A DNA stretch of 49,376 nt from Laetiporus sulphureus 93-53. Its lineage: Eukaryota > Basidiomycota > Agaricomycetes > Polyporales > Laetiporaceae. Below the pieces are notes generated by a model that was not told the DNA's origin, made no database searches, and worked only from the letters and a program-made list of their open reading frames with translations. The stretch is taken from assembly GCF_001632365.1 (NCBI RefSeq), contig NW_024468555.1:273931-323306 (forward strand), read 5' to 3'. Made by a program: the position numbers and the translations under genes. Shown in pieces: positions 11,627-21,820 of this stretch. Position 1 is the stretch's first letter, and every line of letters begins with the position of its first letter.

Positions 11627-13005
11627 TCACATAGTGAGAGCGAGTTTCGCCATCTGCAATGCACCCTCTTTTGTTTTGTTTCCTGAAGATTACACGCTCA
11701 TTCGAGTTCCTCAAAAATGGTTTCCATGAGAAAGACTGACCGCCAATAAAACCACTGGCATGGACAAAGATGCCACCCTCGATGCCGCTCATGCTTGATA
11801 GAACATCGTCCCGGAGTCCTCTCCATGCTTCCGGCAATGCTTTCCGGCTTTCAAAGCTATCAGGAGCGGTTGGGACAGCTTGCACGCGCCAATTCTTGCT
11901 AGTCTCATCCGGGTACAGGACATATATAGGCTGAGACTCTGACGAGATCTGCATTTCCGCTTCCAAGTCGAAGAGATGCTCCTGAAGCAGACAATTGTTG
12001 AGAAGAGAACTTGATGAGGCATGCTTACAGATGACATACTTTCCACGGCACGAACTGCTCGAAGACAGTAATCTTGCCGGAAGAATCGGCCTCCTGTTTC
12101 CGATTGAGAGCCTCTGCAACTAGTCTGCGAGCAGGTAGCCACGCATTGGCATAGTAGTCAAGTCTGGACAGGAACTCCTCTCCGACGAGCGAGGATGCCT
12201 CAAGGAATCGAGCCTATAACGTTGACAAGATGGTCCAGGTCAGCACAACAAAGGCAGGTGCATTGCTGCAACTGACATCGACCGCCTGCGCGTTGACAGG
12301 TTCGTTCCACGCTGGGTTCAGGAAACTGACCCGACTTGAGATGTCGGTCCTTACGCGATATCGTGGCTTGAGATCTGTTGGATACTGTGAGACGCCATTG
12401 TCATTGCCGTCAACGGCTTCGATGAACTCCTTGTACAGCTTGAGCCAGAGTGTTTCCACCCTCTCATCCTTCACCGTGGTCTGGAGTCTGTTAGCAATAA
12501 CTTCCTTGCCGAAGTGTCTACAGCGATGAAACATGAGCCTATGCCTCCGCAACAACCTAGAGAGCAACTCACTTGTAGACAAGACCGGCTGAAGACAATT
12601 TGGTGTTGAAGCCATGGCCAAACACCTCCACGAACCCGCGTTGATGGTGATCGAATCGCTGTGTACTCTCGTCATAGACCCCACCGACGTCTACTACGAT
12701 TGAGCACGTGTCGAGAATCGCTGTGTCTCTCGTGCGCGTGAGGTCTGGAGAACAAGCCCAGTGAGTAGACCACGCAAGATGTGCCGTATAGCGCTTCACC
12801 TGCATTGCCGTATGTTTTTGTCCTCTTGAGCAGGAACACCGCCAAGGCTTCATCACAGTGGAATGTGCCATTGTGGGTGCCTATAATCTGTGCACAGCGG
12901 TCAAACCTGCCTAGCAGTCCAGAAGAAGATCAGACCTGCCTTGCGCTCGTCGTTCATCTTGACTTTCTTTGCAGGAGGGTCGAGAGCACCTTCTAAGGAT
13001 GACAT
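11627..13005 (-). CDS. MYG1: MYG1 / UPF0160 exonuclease-family protein
   Basis: Seven exons on the minus strand: 12936-13005, 12800-12880, 12573-12744, 12277-12517, 12040-12213, 11741-11981, 11627-11682. They give 344 residues, normal for the family. The N-terminal GTHNGTFHCDEALAVFLL carries the DHH-like metal-binding His and Asp residues. Then come LDTCSIVVDVGGVYD, RFDHHQRGF (DHH motif), LSSAGLVYKHFG, EAVDGNDNGVSQYP, SRVSFLNPAWNEP and near the end FVHASGFIGGNKT. Family members are RNA 3'-5' exonucleases acting in nucleus or nucleolus and in mitochondria, linking cytosolic and mitochondrial translation. A Lys-rich stretch, AKKVKMNDERK, precedes the domain and could be a targeting signal. All borders are phase-consistent. 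Confidence 0.93.
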
Positions 13006-13473
13006 GAAACGAATTCTATTGTGACGCCCGACCGCTTGAAAGGTGTATGCGGGTCTAAGTAACACACTTTTCCTCGTCTGCGGGAGAGTTTTATGAAAAT
13101 AAGCGAGTTTGGCCCTGAGGACGTGCTGCAACGACTGTAACCTCTGCATCTGCCAATCAGCGTCACCCTAACAGCGACGAAATCGCAGGCGCCGGGACGA
13201 ACAAGGGATTCGTCGGTCTTTGAACTCGGAGGGCATGCTAGTACGTATACCCGTCGAGTGAATGCCGTGATCAAGTAGTGATTACTACCACAAAAGTCAT
13301 TATGCGAGCTATAATGTCTATAGAAAAGTTAACATGCTCTCCGATGTCCTCTGTCGTACGTATGCACAGGGCAAAGTCGTTAAAGGGTCTGTCCATAATG
13401 GTGCCATAGCGTCCAAATTTGCACTCAAGCCCTCGCGCCGATACATCCTCGTCATGTCCAAGTCACATCAAAT
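13006..13473. other. Intergenic upstream of MYG1
   Basis: About 470 bases between the MYG1 start and the 3' end of the Ser/Gln-rich protein gene, both on the minus strand. It should contain the MYG1 promoter. The short open frames present have no recognisable content. Confidence 0.4.
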
Positions 13474-14163
13474 CTAGGCCAAAACGTAGGCACTCCCTAG
13501 AACCATCCCCGCCACCACCACGATGAAAGGATGAGCGGGCATCCATGGCTGTAGGGCTATTGCAGCGGCGACATATGTCTCATTTGGGCCATAGATGCCG
13601 TTGGAGCCCGACTCGCCAGGACTTGGCGCGCCATTCGGAGCCTCATTGCCGCCACCGTAAATGCTCGATGGTGCCGTCGAGACGGGCAGACTCGATGTCG
13701 AAGTCGTGTGCTTTGTCGTGGATGCTTCGTTGATGACGCGAGTGCTCGTAATGACCTCGGTCGTCGACCAGCTCGTTACGCGAGGGAAGGAGCTCGTGAG
13801 CGTCTCTCCACCCGTAACAACAAGACCGCTATTGTAGGATGTCGTTTTGATGACTGTGGTGACTGTCGTCACAAATACGGTCGTTGAATACGAGGCGGCC
13901 TCCTCGGTAGATGATTGCTGTGATGATCCTGATTGAGAGGATGACTGCGAGCCCGAGGACTGCTGCTGAGAACTCGATGACTGTTGTTGCGAGCTCGAGG
14001 ACTGCTGCTGCGAGCTCGAAGACTGCTGCTGCGAGCTCGACTACCGCAGACAGAGCAAGAACGGGGTTAGGCCGAATTGCGCATCGAAGAAGGAATTACG
14101 CACAGACTGCGCAAGTGCCAGGAGAGGAAGGAAGAGAACAGCGAACAGACAGCTGGCACGCAT
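13474..14163 (-). CDS. Small secreted Ser/Gln/Thr-rich protein, probably GPI-anchored cell-surface protein
   Basis: Two exons on the minus strand (14104-14163 and 13474-14040), joined in phase 0 by a 63-base GT-AG intron, encode 208 residues. Residues 1-20 (MRASCLFAVLFLPLLALAQS) are a clear signal peptide. Residues 21-50 are a repeat of four Ser and three Gln, degenerating into SGSQSSSQSG. A Ser/Thr-rich stretch follows (VFVTTVTTVIKTT, TSWSTTEVITST) that should be O-mannosylated. The last 20 residues are hydrophobic (PFIVVVAGMVLGSAYVLA), fitting a GPI signal or membrane anchor. I do not recognise a catalytic domain; a wall or surface structural role is inferred from composition alone. It is transcribed away from the gene at 14494. 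Confidence 0.72.
13957..14040 (-). repeat. 21-bp tandem repeat encoding SSSSQQQ
   Basis: Four consecutive 21-base units, read on the minus strand as TCG AGC TCG CAG CAG CAG TCT and variants. They lie at the start of exon 2 of the Ser/Gln-rich protein. Third-position changes between units (CAG/CAA, TCG/TCT) keep the amino acids, so protein-level constraint is plausible. Confidence 0.8.
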
Positions 14164-14493
14164 GATGGCAACGTAGAGAATGCAGATGGTATGGACTTTC
14201 GGACGCCGAGAAGAGAGTGGACGGCGAGCAGCGACTTTGCGGGAGCCCTGGGACTTTCCGCGACGGGCCTGAACGCCGTGGCAACAGAAGCAGTTCGGTC
14301 ACGTGCACGCGCCTCAGCTTAATGAGCAGACCCCGCAAACCGGGGACCCGACTCCCCGCATCCCGAGCTGTTTGCGGGGTAACCGTAGACAGATATTTCC
14401 ACAGCCTCTCTTAAAAAGCGCCTCCGTTCATGCTGCTCGTTGGACGACCGCCCACCTCACACTTCCACTCACTCCGCCAATCCTCCCTCCGCG

Positions 14494-15903
14494 ATGCCTC
14501 CAACACCCATCTCTCCTAGCGCCGTGCACATCATTCTGCAGTACATCGCGCCGCCCTCTCAGCTCACCCAGTCAATTCCTCCACATCTATTATCCAAGTC
14601 GCTCCTGCGGAGACAACACTTCCTCCAGCTCTCACCAGACAATCCATTGGAGTATCTGTGCTGGCCTGGTTCCGCTGATCAACGTGAGCACACCGTAGAA
14701 CTACTGGAAAACGTGCCTCGCAACGACGATCCGGTCGATTACCCGGTGCAGTACACCCAAGATGAGGAGCAAACCTTTGCTCACGTTGACCTGTCGTCCG
14801 GTCGCGACGAGGGAGTGAGGCTAGTTTTTGAGTGGGATGACGTTGACGGCTGGAAATATCATGATGCCTCCCTCATGCCTTTCCCTCCTGGTAGCCATTC
14901 TGTTCTCCTTGACAGTCTAGGGCCTCATCATGAACGCCAGTCTACGCTGCCAGCGAGTTCGCATGGGCAGGTCATGGAGGGCTACAGCAGTGACTTTGGA
15001 GATGATGACTATTGGAATGCATACGGATCGCAAGATGACGGTACCTCGCTCGAAGATCGCCACTTAAATGCGACTAAGGACGGAGAGGCAGGAACAGAAG
15101 ATGCCTATTGGGCCCGCTATTCTTCAGTCCACGGTGAGTGTCCCACTTGCGCAAACGCGTTCAAAGTCTATTACAAGGTCCACTCCTAGCTATATGCATG
15201 CAGTCTATCTCCGCATCTGCATCTCGTTTTCAGAGCCAGCCCGTATGCAATGAATGATGAATGATATTGACCTACGTTGTCAGGCACAGCCGATTCCACT
15301 CAGCCGTCTCCTCCTCAACTCAAACGTAGGCTTCCGCGAGCGGGGTATGACCACGAGACGGGGCGACATTCCACTGATCCCATGCGCTTCTTAACGGGTG
15401 CGGATCCACACAGCATTCCTCTGTCTATCCCTTCTTCCGTCATCCCTCGTCCAAACCTTCATTCGAAGTGGGATCCGGCCTCTCCCCGCACTCTAGCCAG
15501 TCTTCTCGCGGCACTGCCGCCCCGCGCAAGTCTCTCACCAAAGCTGGCGCCTTCTTTTGACGAGGTGGACGACTTCGGATCAGACGTGCCATCGCCTACT
15601 GTCGGCGGTAGCACCGAGAGCCACGTGTCGGATACGGCTTTACTGCAGAACGAGTCAAATTCCCCAGTGCCCGTGCTCGATGTTGAGAACAAATGGATAG
15701 ACATCGAGAACGATTTCGAGGGAGGGCGTCCTGTTAAGCAGAAGAATTGCGACAGTGACGAAGCGGGTATAGAAGTAGTGGCTTTGCGGGATGGTATCCG
15801 AGGACTGTGGGGATTCTGGCAGTCGAGCCACCCGGCACGTTCCTCTTCGGTCAGCAGGGCAAGATTCTTGGAGGTTGTTCGGGATGTCATCGGTGACGCG
15901 TAG
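14494..15903 (+). CDS. Conserved-looking basidiomycete protein of unknown function
   Basis: Two exons (14494-15133 and 15284-15903), joined in phase by a 150-base intron, encode about 419 residues. The ATG at 14494 is the first in frame. I recognise no enzymatic domain. The N-terminal 60 residues look folded (VHIILQYIAPPSQL, LLRRQHFLQL). A patch rich in Asp, Tyr and Trp (FGDDDYWNAYGSQDD ... DAYWARYSSVHG) spans the intron and reads like a short conserved motif. The second half is low-complexity with Pro and Ser and ends in an amphipathic segment (GIRGLWGFWQ ... RFLEVVRDVIG). No signal peptide or membrane span is seen. The gene shares a short divergent promoter (about 330 bases) with the Ser/Gln-rich protein. 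Confidence 0.7.
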
Positions 15904-16165
15904 TCGTTTTTCTTCACATAGCTCGGGTGCATCAGATGTGTGTCATGTATATGTATTTTTTGGGAAGAGATTATTCTCCAGCAGTGACTTCAAACAAATG
16001 ATGCGAACAGTCCGAGTCCCACAATGATAATGTGAGAAACGCCACTCCCGGTCTCCGGGCGCCTGCCTCAGTATAAGAAGTTCGTCCCGATTGGACACGT
16101 CTTGCGTTCACCCACACTGTACGGATTGCAGGACACCCCTACTCTGCCGCGGCCTGGCGAAGGTC

Positions 16166-18203
16166 ATGTCCGAGGATGATCTGACCACGACATCAAGGGC
16201 CGACTTAGAGACCTGGTGAGATGCTCTCGCGACTGTCCAACCCCTGTTGATCGTTGAACTCACGGAAGCATTCAGGGAGCGCCTTCTCGCTGATCAAACC
16301 GGTGAGTATGTACACGTTGCATACGCATGGGCGCATACCGACCACTTTGGAAGCCTTGTTCCACAAGACCGTCACGAGAAATGTTGCGCTCGAGACGCGT
16401 GTCGAGGAGCTCGAAAGAGAGCTTGCCGTTTGGAAGGCAGCACTAAAGACTGCCGACGAGGACAATAAGACGCTGAACAAGACTATCTATCGGCTGGAGC
16501 GTAGCATTGGTTCTCTAAGAGTGCGTTCGCAAAAAAACTACGTCGAACTGTTCATAATAAACATGTCTCTTAGGAGGACAATCCACTGATTCTATGCCTC
16601 ATTGACGGAGATGGCAACATATTCTCGCCAGAGCTCCTGGCTATGGGTCAAGTGGGAGGCCGACAGGCTGCCATGCTCCTCACCAAAGGGATCACGGATT
16701 ATCTGGATAGTATCGACTCGCCGGATGACGCCATGCTCGGACGCGCACAATTCTGGCTCACTATCTATTGTAATAAGAGCGGACTGCAAGAGGCTCTTAC
16801 ACAGAATGATGTGTGCACTGCTGAGCAATTCGAAGCGTTCTTTATTGGATTCAATCAAGCGACACCTTTGTTCTCGATGGTCGACGTCGGCAATGGCAAA
16901 GAGGCCGCAGACGCTAAGATTAAAGGTACGTGTAGCTGTGATCATGGAAAGACGGTTATTGTATGATGATCGCAGAATTCCTGCGAGTCTTCACGCGTTT
17001 CCCGCAAACATCAAGAGTGTTCTTCGGAGGTGAGCGGTTAATGTCTAGCTGAGTGTGGTGGGGCTGAAATGCTCCTCAGGCGCGCACGACAACGGTTACA
17101 CATCGACTCTTAACTATCTGCATAATGAGGGCCTACTTGACAAAGTTATTCTCCTTAGAGGATATAAGGAGCTTGCATACGAAATCAAAGGGCTTGAGCT
17201 GCCATATATTGAGATAGAAGGCTTATTCCTCACGAAAAAGCTATTCTCCCAACATCATAAAAAAGCATCCGCACCAAATACGGCGGGGCAAACGGTGCAA
17301 ATGCATGAGAGCGAGAAACAACGCAGCAAGTCAATCACTCCAAGTCGAGGGAACCCTAATGCTAGCCCACTCAGGAAACCCAGACAACTGGATTCCAATC
17401 AGGTAGCATGAAGTTGTCCTCCTCTGTGACGTCTTCTGACCTCGTTGTTTTAGCCGCTTCACAAACGTAGTACATTCTTCTCACCTTATCCCGTCCGTGC
17501 TGATCATCCTATCAGAGAGACCTCCGCCTTGTAACTTCTACTACCTAGCCGAATGTAAACAGGGACAGAACTGCCGCTTTGCACATGACTATGTCCTTCT
17601 ACCTGATCAGCTTATGGAGCTGCGCGAGAATGCGCGCAAGTGGCCGTGCCCTTTCGTAAACAGAGGTGAGCATATTGCAGCATGCCGCTCAGTCCTACAT
17701 CTTACTCGCGTAAAGGACAGCAATGCCACCTTGGTAACAATTGTGTTATGGGCCATTATTGCCCAAAGGGTGCTCGCTGTTCCTTTGCCAAGCAAGGAAA
17801 ATGCAAATTCGTTGGCAGTGCGTATCCTCCCTCGTCAGTGTTCCTCGTAAGGTAACATGACATTCTCTGCAGAAGACGCCCATGGAAAATCGGAAGCAGA
17901 CGACAAGAGATTTGAGAACAACACAATCCCAAGCAAAACCAGTCTATCCAGTCCCGCACGAACCATTTCTGAGCTCCTTTTACCGCCATCGTTCAGTCCA
18001 ACAGCAGGAGCACCAATTCTGCCCAACACCGATGGCAGGTTGACGACGTCATTTCACGGTACGAGCGATGGGTGGTGGTGTGATACCGCATTAACTTCTG
18101 TGACTCTTTAGCCTTCCAATACATGGGCGGCGGTTATCTTGACACAGCCTCATTGAACAATCTGGAGAACTTCCCTGGCCAATATCCGCGCTGTCGAGAA
18201 TAA
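16166..18203 (+). CDS. CCCH-type zinc-finger protein with N-terminal NYN-like/DUF7923-type domain
   Basis: A gene of about ten exons. After a short N-terminus (MSEDDLTTTSRADLE) comes a coiled coil (VALETRVEELERELAVWK). A folded domain follows with LCLIDGDGNIFS, FWLTIYCNKSGL, FEAFFIGFNQ, FFGGAHDNGYTSTLNYL and KVILLRGYKELAYEI. This layout matches a domain seen in many basidiomycete CCCH proteins (DUF7923); its resemblance to NYN/PIN nuclease folds is my inference. The C-terminal part holds zinc fingers: CNFYYLAECKQGQNCRFAH (C-x7-C-x5-C-x3-H) and CPFVNRGQQCHLGNNCVMGH (C-x8-C-x5-C-x3-H). A third, CPKGARCSF, lacks the final His. CCCH fingers normally bind AU-rich RNA. A 13-base exon near 17454 and an intron of about 49 bases are needed to reach the first finger. 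Confidence 0.78.
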
Positions 18204-18527
18204 GCTTGCATATTCGCCTGTGTGGTTCTGTCATCTAAATGTCTCGTACATGTATGTTATGTCATGGAACTGTTCCATCAATTGTGCAGGGCAAAGCTCG
18301 TGCACAATTGACTGATGTCGATGAGGCTGCAGTCAGCCATGAAACGAAGTGGCCAGGAGTCCGGGACAGGCCGGGACGTACCCGGCAACGCGGTCACGTG
18401 GTTTCCCTATGTTTAAATTCACTAAGCGACGCGTTCACGTCAAAACACCACCGGCACCAGCTTCATCGTGGCTGTTTGCTCACGGCGCAGGTGCTCAAGG
18501 TCTTCTGCTGCATCCTCTTGAGTGAGT

Positions 18528-20010
18528 ATGGAAGACCTCGAAAAATGGGAACAGGATTGCGAAGAGACGTGGGCTCGCAACAAGGCAATGTTGGTGGCGC
18601 TCGGCGTCGCTGGCGATCTGCTGCGACCCCTCAAGAAAACTGCACAGAAACAAGCAGCACCTCGCAAACGGAAGGTGTCGGCGATTGAGAAGCACGAGGA
18701 TGACAATGTGGATGCTTCGCCGACGAAGAGTGCACGGATCGAGAATACAGGCAGTGGAGAAGAAACTGTGTTGCGCAGGAGCGGTCGGAATCGAGGCAAG
18801 ACGATCAACTACAACGGAGATAGCTTTGAACGTACCGGATCTCGCTTGGCGAGCGTCGAACCTGGTATCCGCAAGATGGAAGCTGAGCCGAGAAGCGCGA
18901 ACAAGAGAGTGCACGATCCGTGAGCGAACTTCCTTTCCTCTATATTGGCTCGTTATGCTGACGTCTACTAGGAAAACATTTGGTGCTATACCACGCATCG
19001 CAGTCGGCACCTGGTGGGAGACGAGGTACATGATTGCCAGTCGCCATTCATTTCGGAGTATGTTGACCTATTGCTTAACCCCAAGGGAGGCTTGCAGCCT
19101 TGACGCTGTGCACGCGTGAGCTGAGATTCGATATTTGAGATGGCGTAAGCTGACATATCTCATGTTACCTACAGGCCCTGGGTTGCAGGGATTTCAGGAG
19201 GTTCTGAAGGAGCCTATTCCATCGCACTATCCGGTGGCTACGAAGACGACGTGGATCTTGGTGAAGGCTTGTAAGCATGAGCTTTTGTTGCCAGAGCCTC
19301 TCGTTACTGATACATGGCTTGTCAGTACTTTCACTGGCGCAGGCACGCTCTTTCTCCGCCTCTCGCTCGTAAGAGCTTCAATTTAGATAGTGATTTGCAG
19401 GAGGGCGAGACCTAAGAGGCACCACGACAGCACCTAAGAACGTGCGTCGCAGCCTTCTTCATCGCTTCTTGCTACGAATTGAATTCATGTTCATAGCTGC
19501 GGACCGCGCCGCAGAGTTGCGATCAATCGTTCGAGAATCGCCTGAACAAGGCTTTGCAAGTAAGCGTCCGCTCAGATTCAGCACAATAATCCTCATGTCT
19601 CATCTGGAGCAGATTTCTTGCCAAACGAAGAAGCCGGTGCGCGTGATCCGTGGATACAAACTGAACTCTCCTTACGCGCCGAGCGAGGGCTATCGTTATG
19701 ACGGGCTTTACACGGTTGAGAAGGTCAGCACAGAGCCGGCCTATGCCCTTGATTGCTAACCAGTATCTGCCAGGCATGGATGGAGAAGGGCCTTAATCCC
19801 AAAGGATGGACGGTTTGCAAGTTCGCATTCAAAGTAAGTCGACTCACCTGGACTTACATGCCTCTCATTCATATATTATTCTAGCGGGTACCGGGTCAGC
19901 CTCCACTCCAACTCGCACCTCAAAATGCCGAAACCAATACGGACACGAAGGATGAAGTAGACGAGGTCGCTGACATCAAGCCTGAAAGCTCGGACGAAGT
20001 CACTCAGTGA
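18528..20010 (+). CDS. SRA-YDG domain protein (methylated-DNA reader, UHRF1-like domain)
   Basis: Ten exons: 18528-18919, 18972-19025, 19086-19115, 19175-19270, 19326-19342, 19401-19441, 19497-19559, 19613-19723, 19774-19833, 19885-20010. They give 329 residues. The first 130 are charged and Lys-rich (PRKRKVSAIEK), likely nuclear. The SRA domain then runs to about residue 290: FGAIPRIAVGTWWETR, APWVAGISGGSEGAYSIALS, GYEDDVDLGE, FTFTGAGGRDLRGT, NKALQ, KPVRVIRGYK, the YDG motif in GYRYDGLYTVEKAW, and CKFAFKRVPGQPP. SRA domains flip out 5-methylcytosine. No RING, PHD or SET domain is present, so this is a stand-alone reader. The fifth intron (19343-19400) appears to begin with GC. A 17-base exon precedes it. 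Confidence 0.9.
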
Positions 20011-20407
20011 ACTTCCTGTTGGCCCTCACAAAAGATTATCTACGGCAGCCCATCCAATTGTTACAACGCGATCACACAAAAAGCGCTACTTACGAATCCA
20101 TTGGAATCTATACTGAAGTGTTGCAATATCTGTCACATCTTTACCCATCTTATTTGTGCTCTCCCATTTGCTCTCCAGTGCTTGCTATACACATACCTTG
20201 CTGTTCTTAACGTTGGAAGGACTTATGGAAATGCTGATGTCTTTGCATCAAAATCCGCGAATAGATAAGCGTAACAAACAGGTCCCTGAACCGAACGTCA
20301 AGCCATCCAGCCAAGATACGTGCAGCGAAAGTCCGTCCATTATAGAGTCTACTAGATGTGAGGCGAAGGGGAGTGATGACTATACCTGAGAAGCAACCAT
20401 GAAAGCC
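20011..20407. other. Convergent 3' intergenic region
   Basis: About 400 bases between the ends of the SRA gene and SEC9, which point towards each other. It should contain both 3' untranslated regions and polyadenylation signals. I see no gene or repeat here. Confidence 0.4.
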
Positions 20408-21607
20408 CTACTTGATCCTGTTGAGCTGGAATCCACAACACAATCAGTGTCAGTGCGGACACTGGTAGGAAATGGACAACGCACTTTCTGTGTGTTTCTG
20501 AACAGCCTATTGTCGAGAGAATCGGTCTTGTCCGTAATCCTGGATATCCGATCGTTCTGTTGATCCAGCTCCTGCCCCATAGCCGTTCCAAGCGCCTTCA
20601 AGCTCTTCGTTATGTTGGAGATTTCACCCAGGTTATCGTCCAGCTCATCCTCAAGCTCGTCATCCGACGCAGTTGAGTCGAATTGATACCTTTTTCTCTG
20701 CTCCTTCCTCGCATCGAGCTGCGCGGCAGTTTTGAAGCGGCTGTCTTCTTCTCCCGTGCGACCGTAGGTCGCAGCCCTACCCAAACGATCCTGCGTCTCT
20801 CGGATGTCCATCATCGCCTTCTCCCGCTCCTCGCGCTCCTCGTCATACCGCGCCTGGACCTTGCCCTCTTGTGCGGCTCGTTTCGCGTCCTTGTTGAATG
20901 TGATGACAGGACGGAAGATGGATCTGTTGAGCTGTTTGAGCTCATCTGTCTTGTCTTCTGCTCGCATGGAATAGCCCTTCGAAACGTCAAGATGACGCTC
21001 CGTGTTGGCCAATTTCTCTAAGTGAAGCATGAGGTACTGAACAGCATTCAATAGCATAGAGGAAATGACCTGACTGGCTACCCAGGCGGGTAACGGTGTT
21101 TCGTGCAGTCTCCTCTGCTTCTCGGGCCAGCCTGAGAGCATTACGAGTTGACGCCAAACTTTCCTGCTTCGTAGTTCGAATCTCCTGCTTAATGCCCTCT
21201 ACGTCTTCTTCATTCTCCTCGCCCAAAGAGGGCTCATCTTCCGGAGTATGGCCGTCATTGAAGAACCTGCCGGAGCCCGATTTCTCTGGATTGTACCCAG
21301 AAAAGAGCTCGTTCCGGTCTTTGTCGAGATTGCCCTGACCACGGCTGTAGACGTCACCTATAGCATCCTTTTTCGCATATCTATCTTCATAAGTGCCGGA
21401 AGAGACATTGGACGGGGTGTGTGGAGTACTATAGGGATCGCCATCGCGACTGGGGATGTATGTGCTGGCATTGGAGCGAGAGTAGACGGGGGCAGGGTTC
21501 GGAGAGCGATTATCGCTGCTGCGAGACTTCATGAGCTCTTCACGAGCGGCTTGCTCAGAGACAACAGGTGGAATCATGTTCTTCTCCTTACGCTTGAAGA
21601 ATGACAT
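20408..21607 (-). CDS. SEC9: Sec9/SNAP-25-like plasma-membrane Qbc t-SNARE
   Basis: Three exons on the minus strand (21070-21607, 20485-21017, 20408-20425) give 362 residues. The N-terminal 130 residues are polar and disordered (MSFFKRKEKNMIPP..., with many Ser, Asn and Pro), as in fungal Sec9. The first SNARE helix is around IKQEIRTTKQESLASTRNAL, with the zero-layer Gln region in RLGSQSEKLANTERHLD. The second helix lies in DNLGEISNITKSLKALGTAM to RISRITDKTDSLDNRL and ends NTQKLNRIK. There is no membrane span, as expected for this family. Sec9 pairs with a syntaxin and a synaptobrevin to fuse secretory vesicles with the plasma membrane. The tiny last exon (18 bases) supplies the usual C-terminus. 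Confidence 0.92.
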
Positions 21608-21820
21608 GGTGGTATCGACGGGAGCAAACTTGCAGGAGGTGAGATGGAAGTTGCAAGTGAAGTTGCACTGTATCGCCTTGGTTGCCTACCCTTTCCGGGT
21701 GATGCGCCCGTCCCACGTGGCTATATTCCGTTGTGCTGCTAGGAGACATGAAGCGCAGAAGAGAACAATAGCGCACAATGAAATATTATGGGCTGGCTAC
21801 AGTACTGATAGGCCCTACCG

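Noticed and set aside
11971..12142. Alternative minus-strand frame over the MYG1 exon 5/6 junction
   Set aside because: It reads through the intron 11982-12039; the spliced reading keeps the MYG1 family motifs on both sides.
13911..14322. Plus-strand open frames rich in Arg, Thr and Ala opposite the Ser/Gln-rich gene
   Set aside because: They are the antisense shadow of the Ser/Gln repeat and have no start context or domain; the minus-strand reading has a signal peptide and a clean intron.
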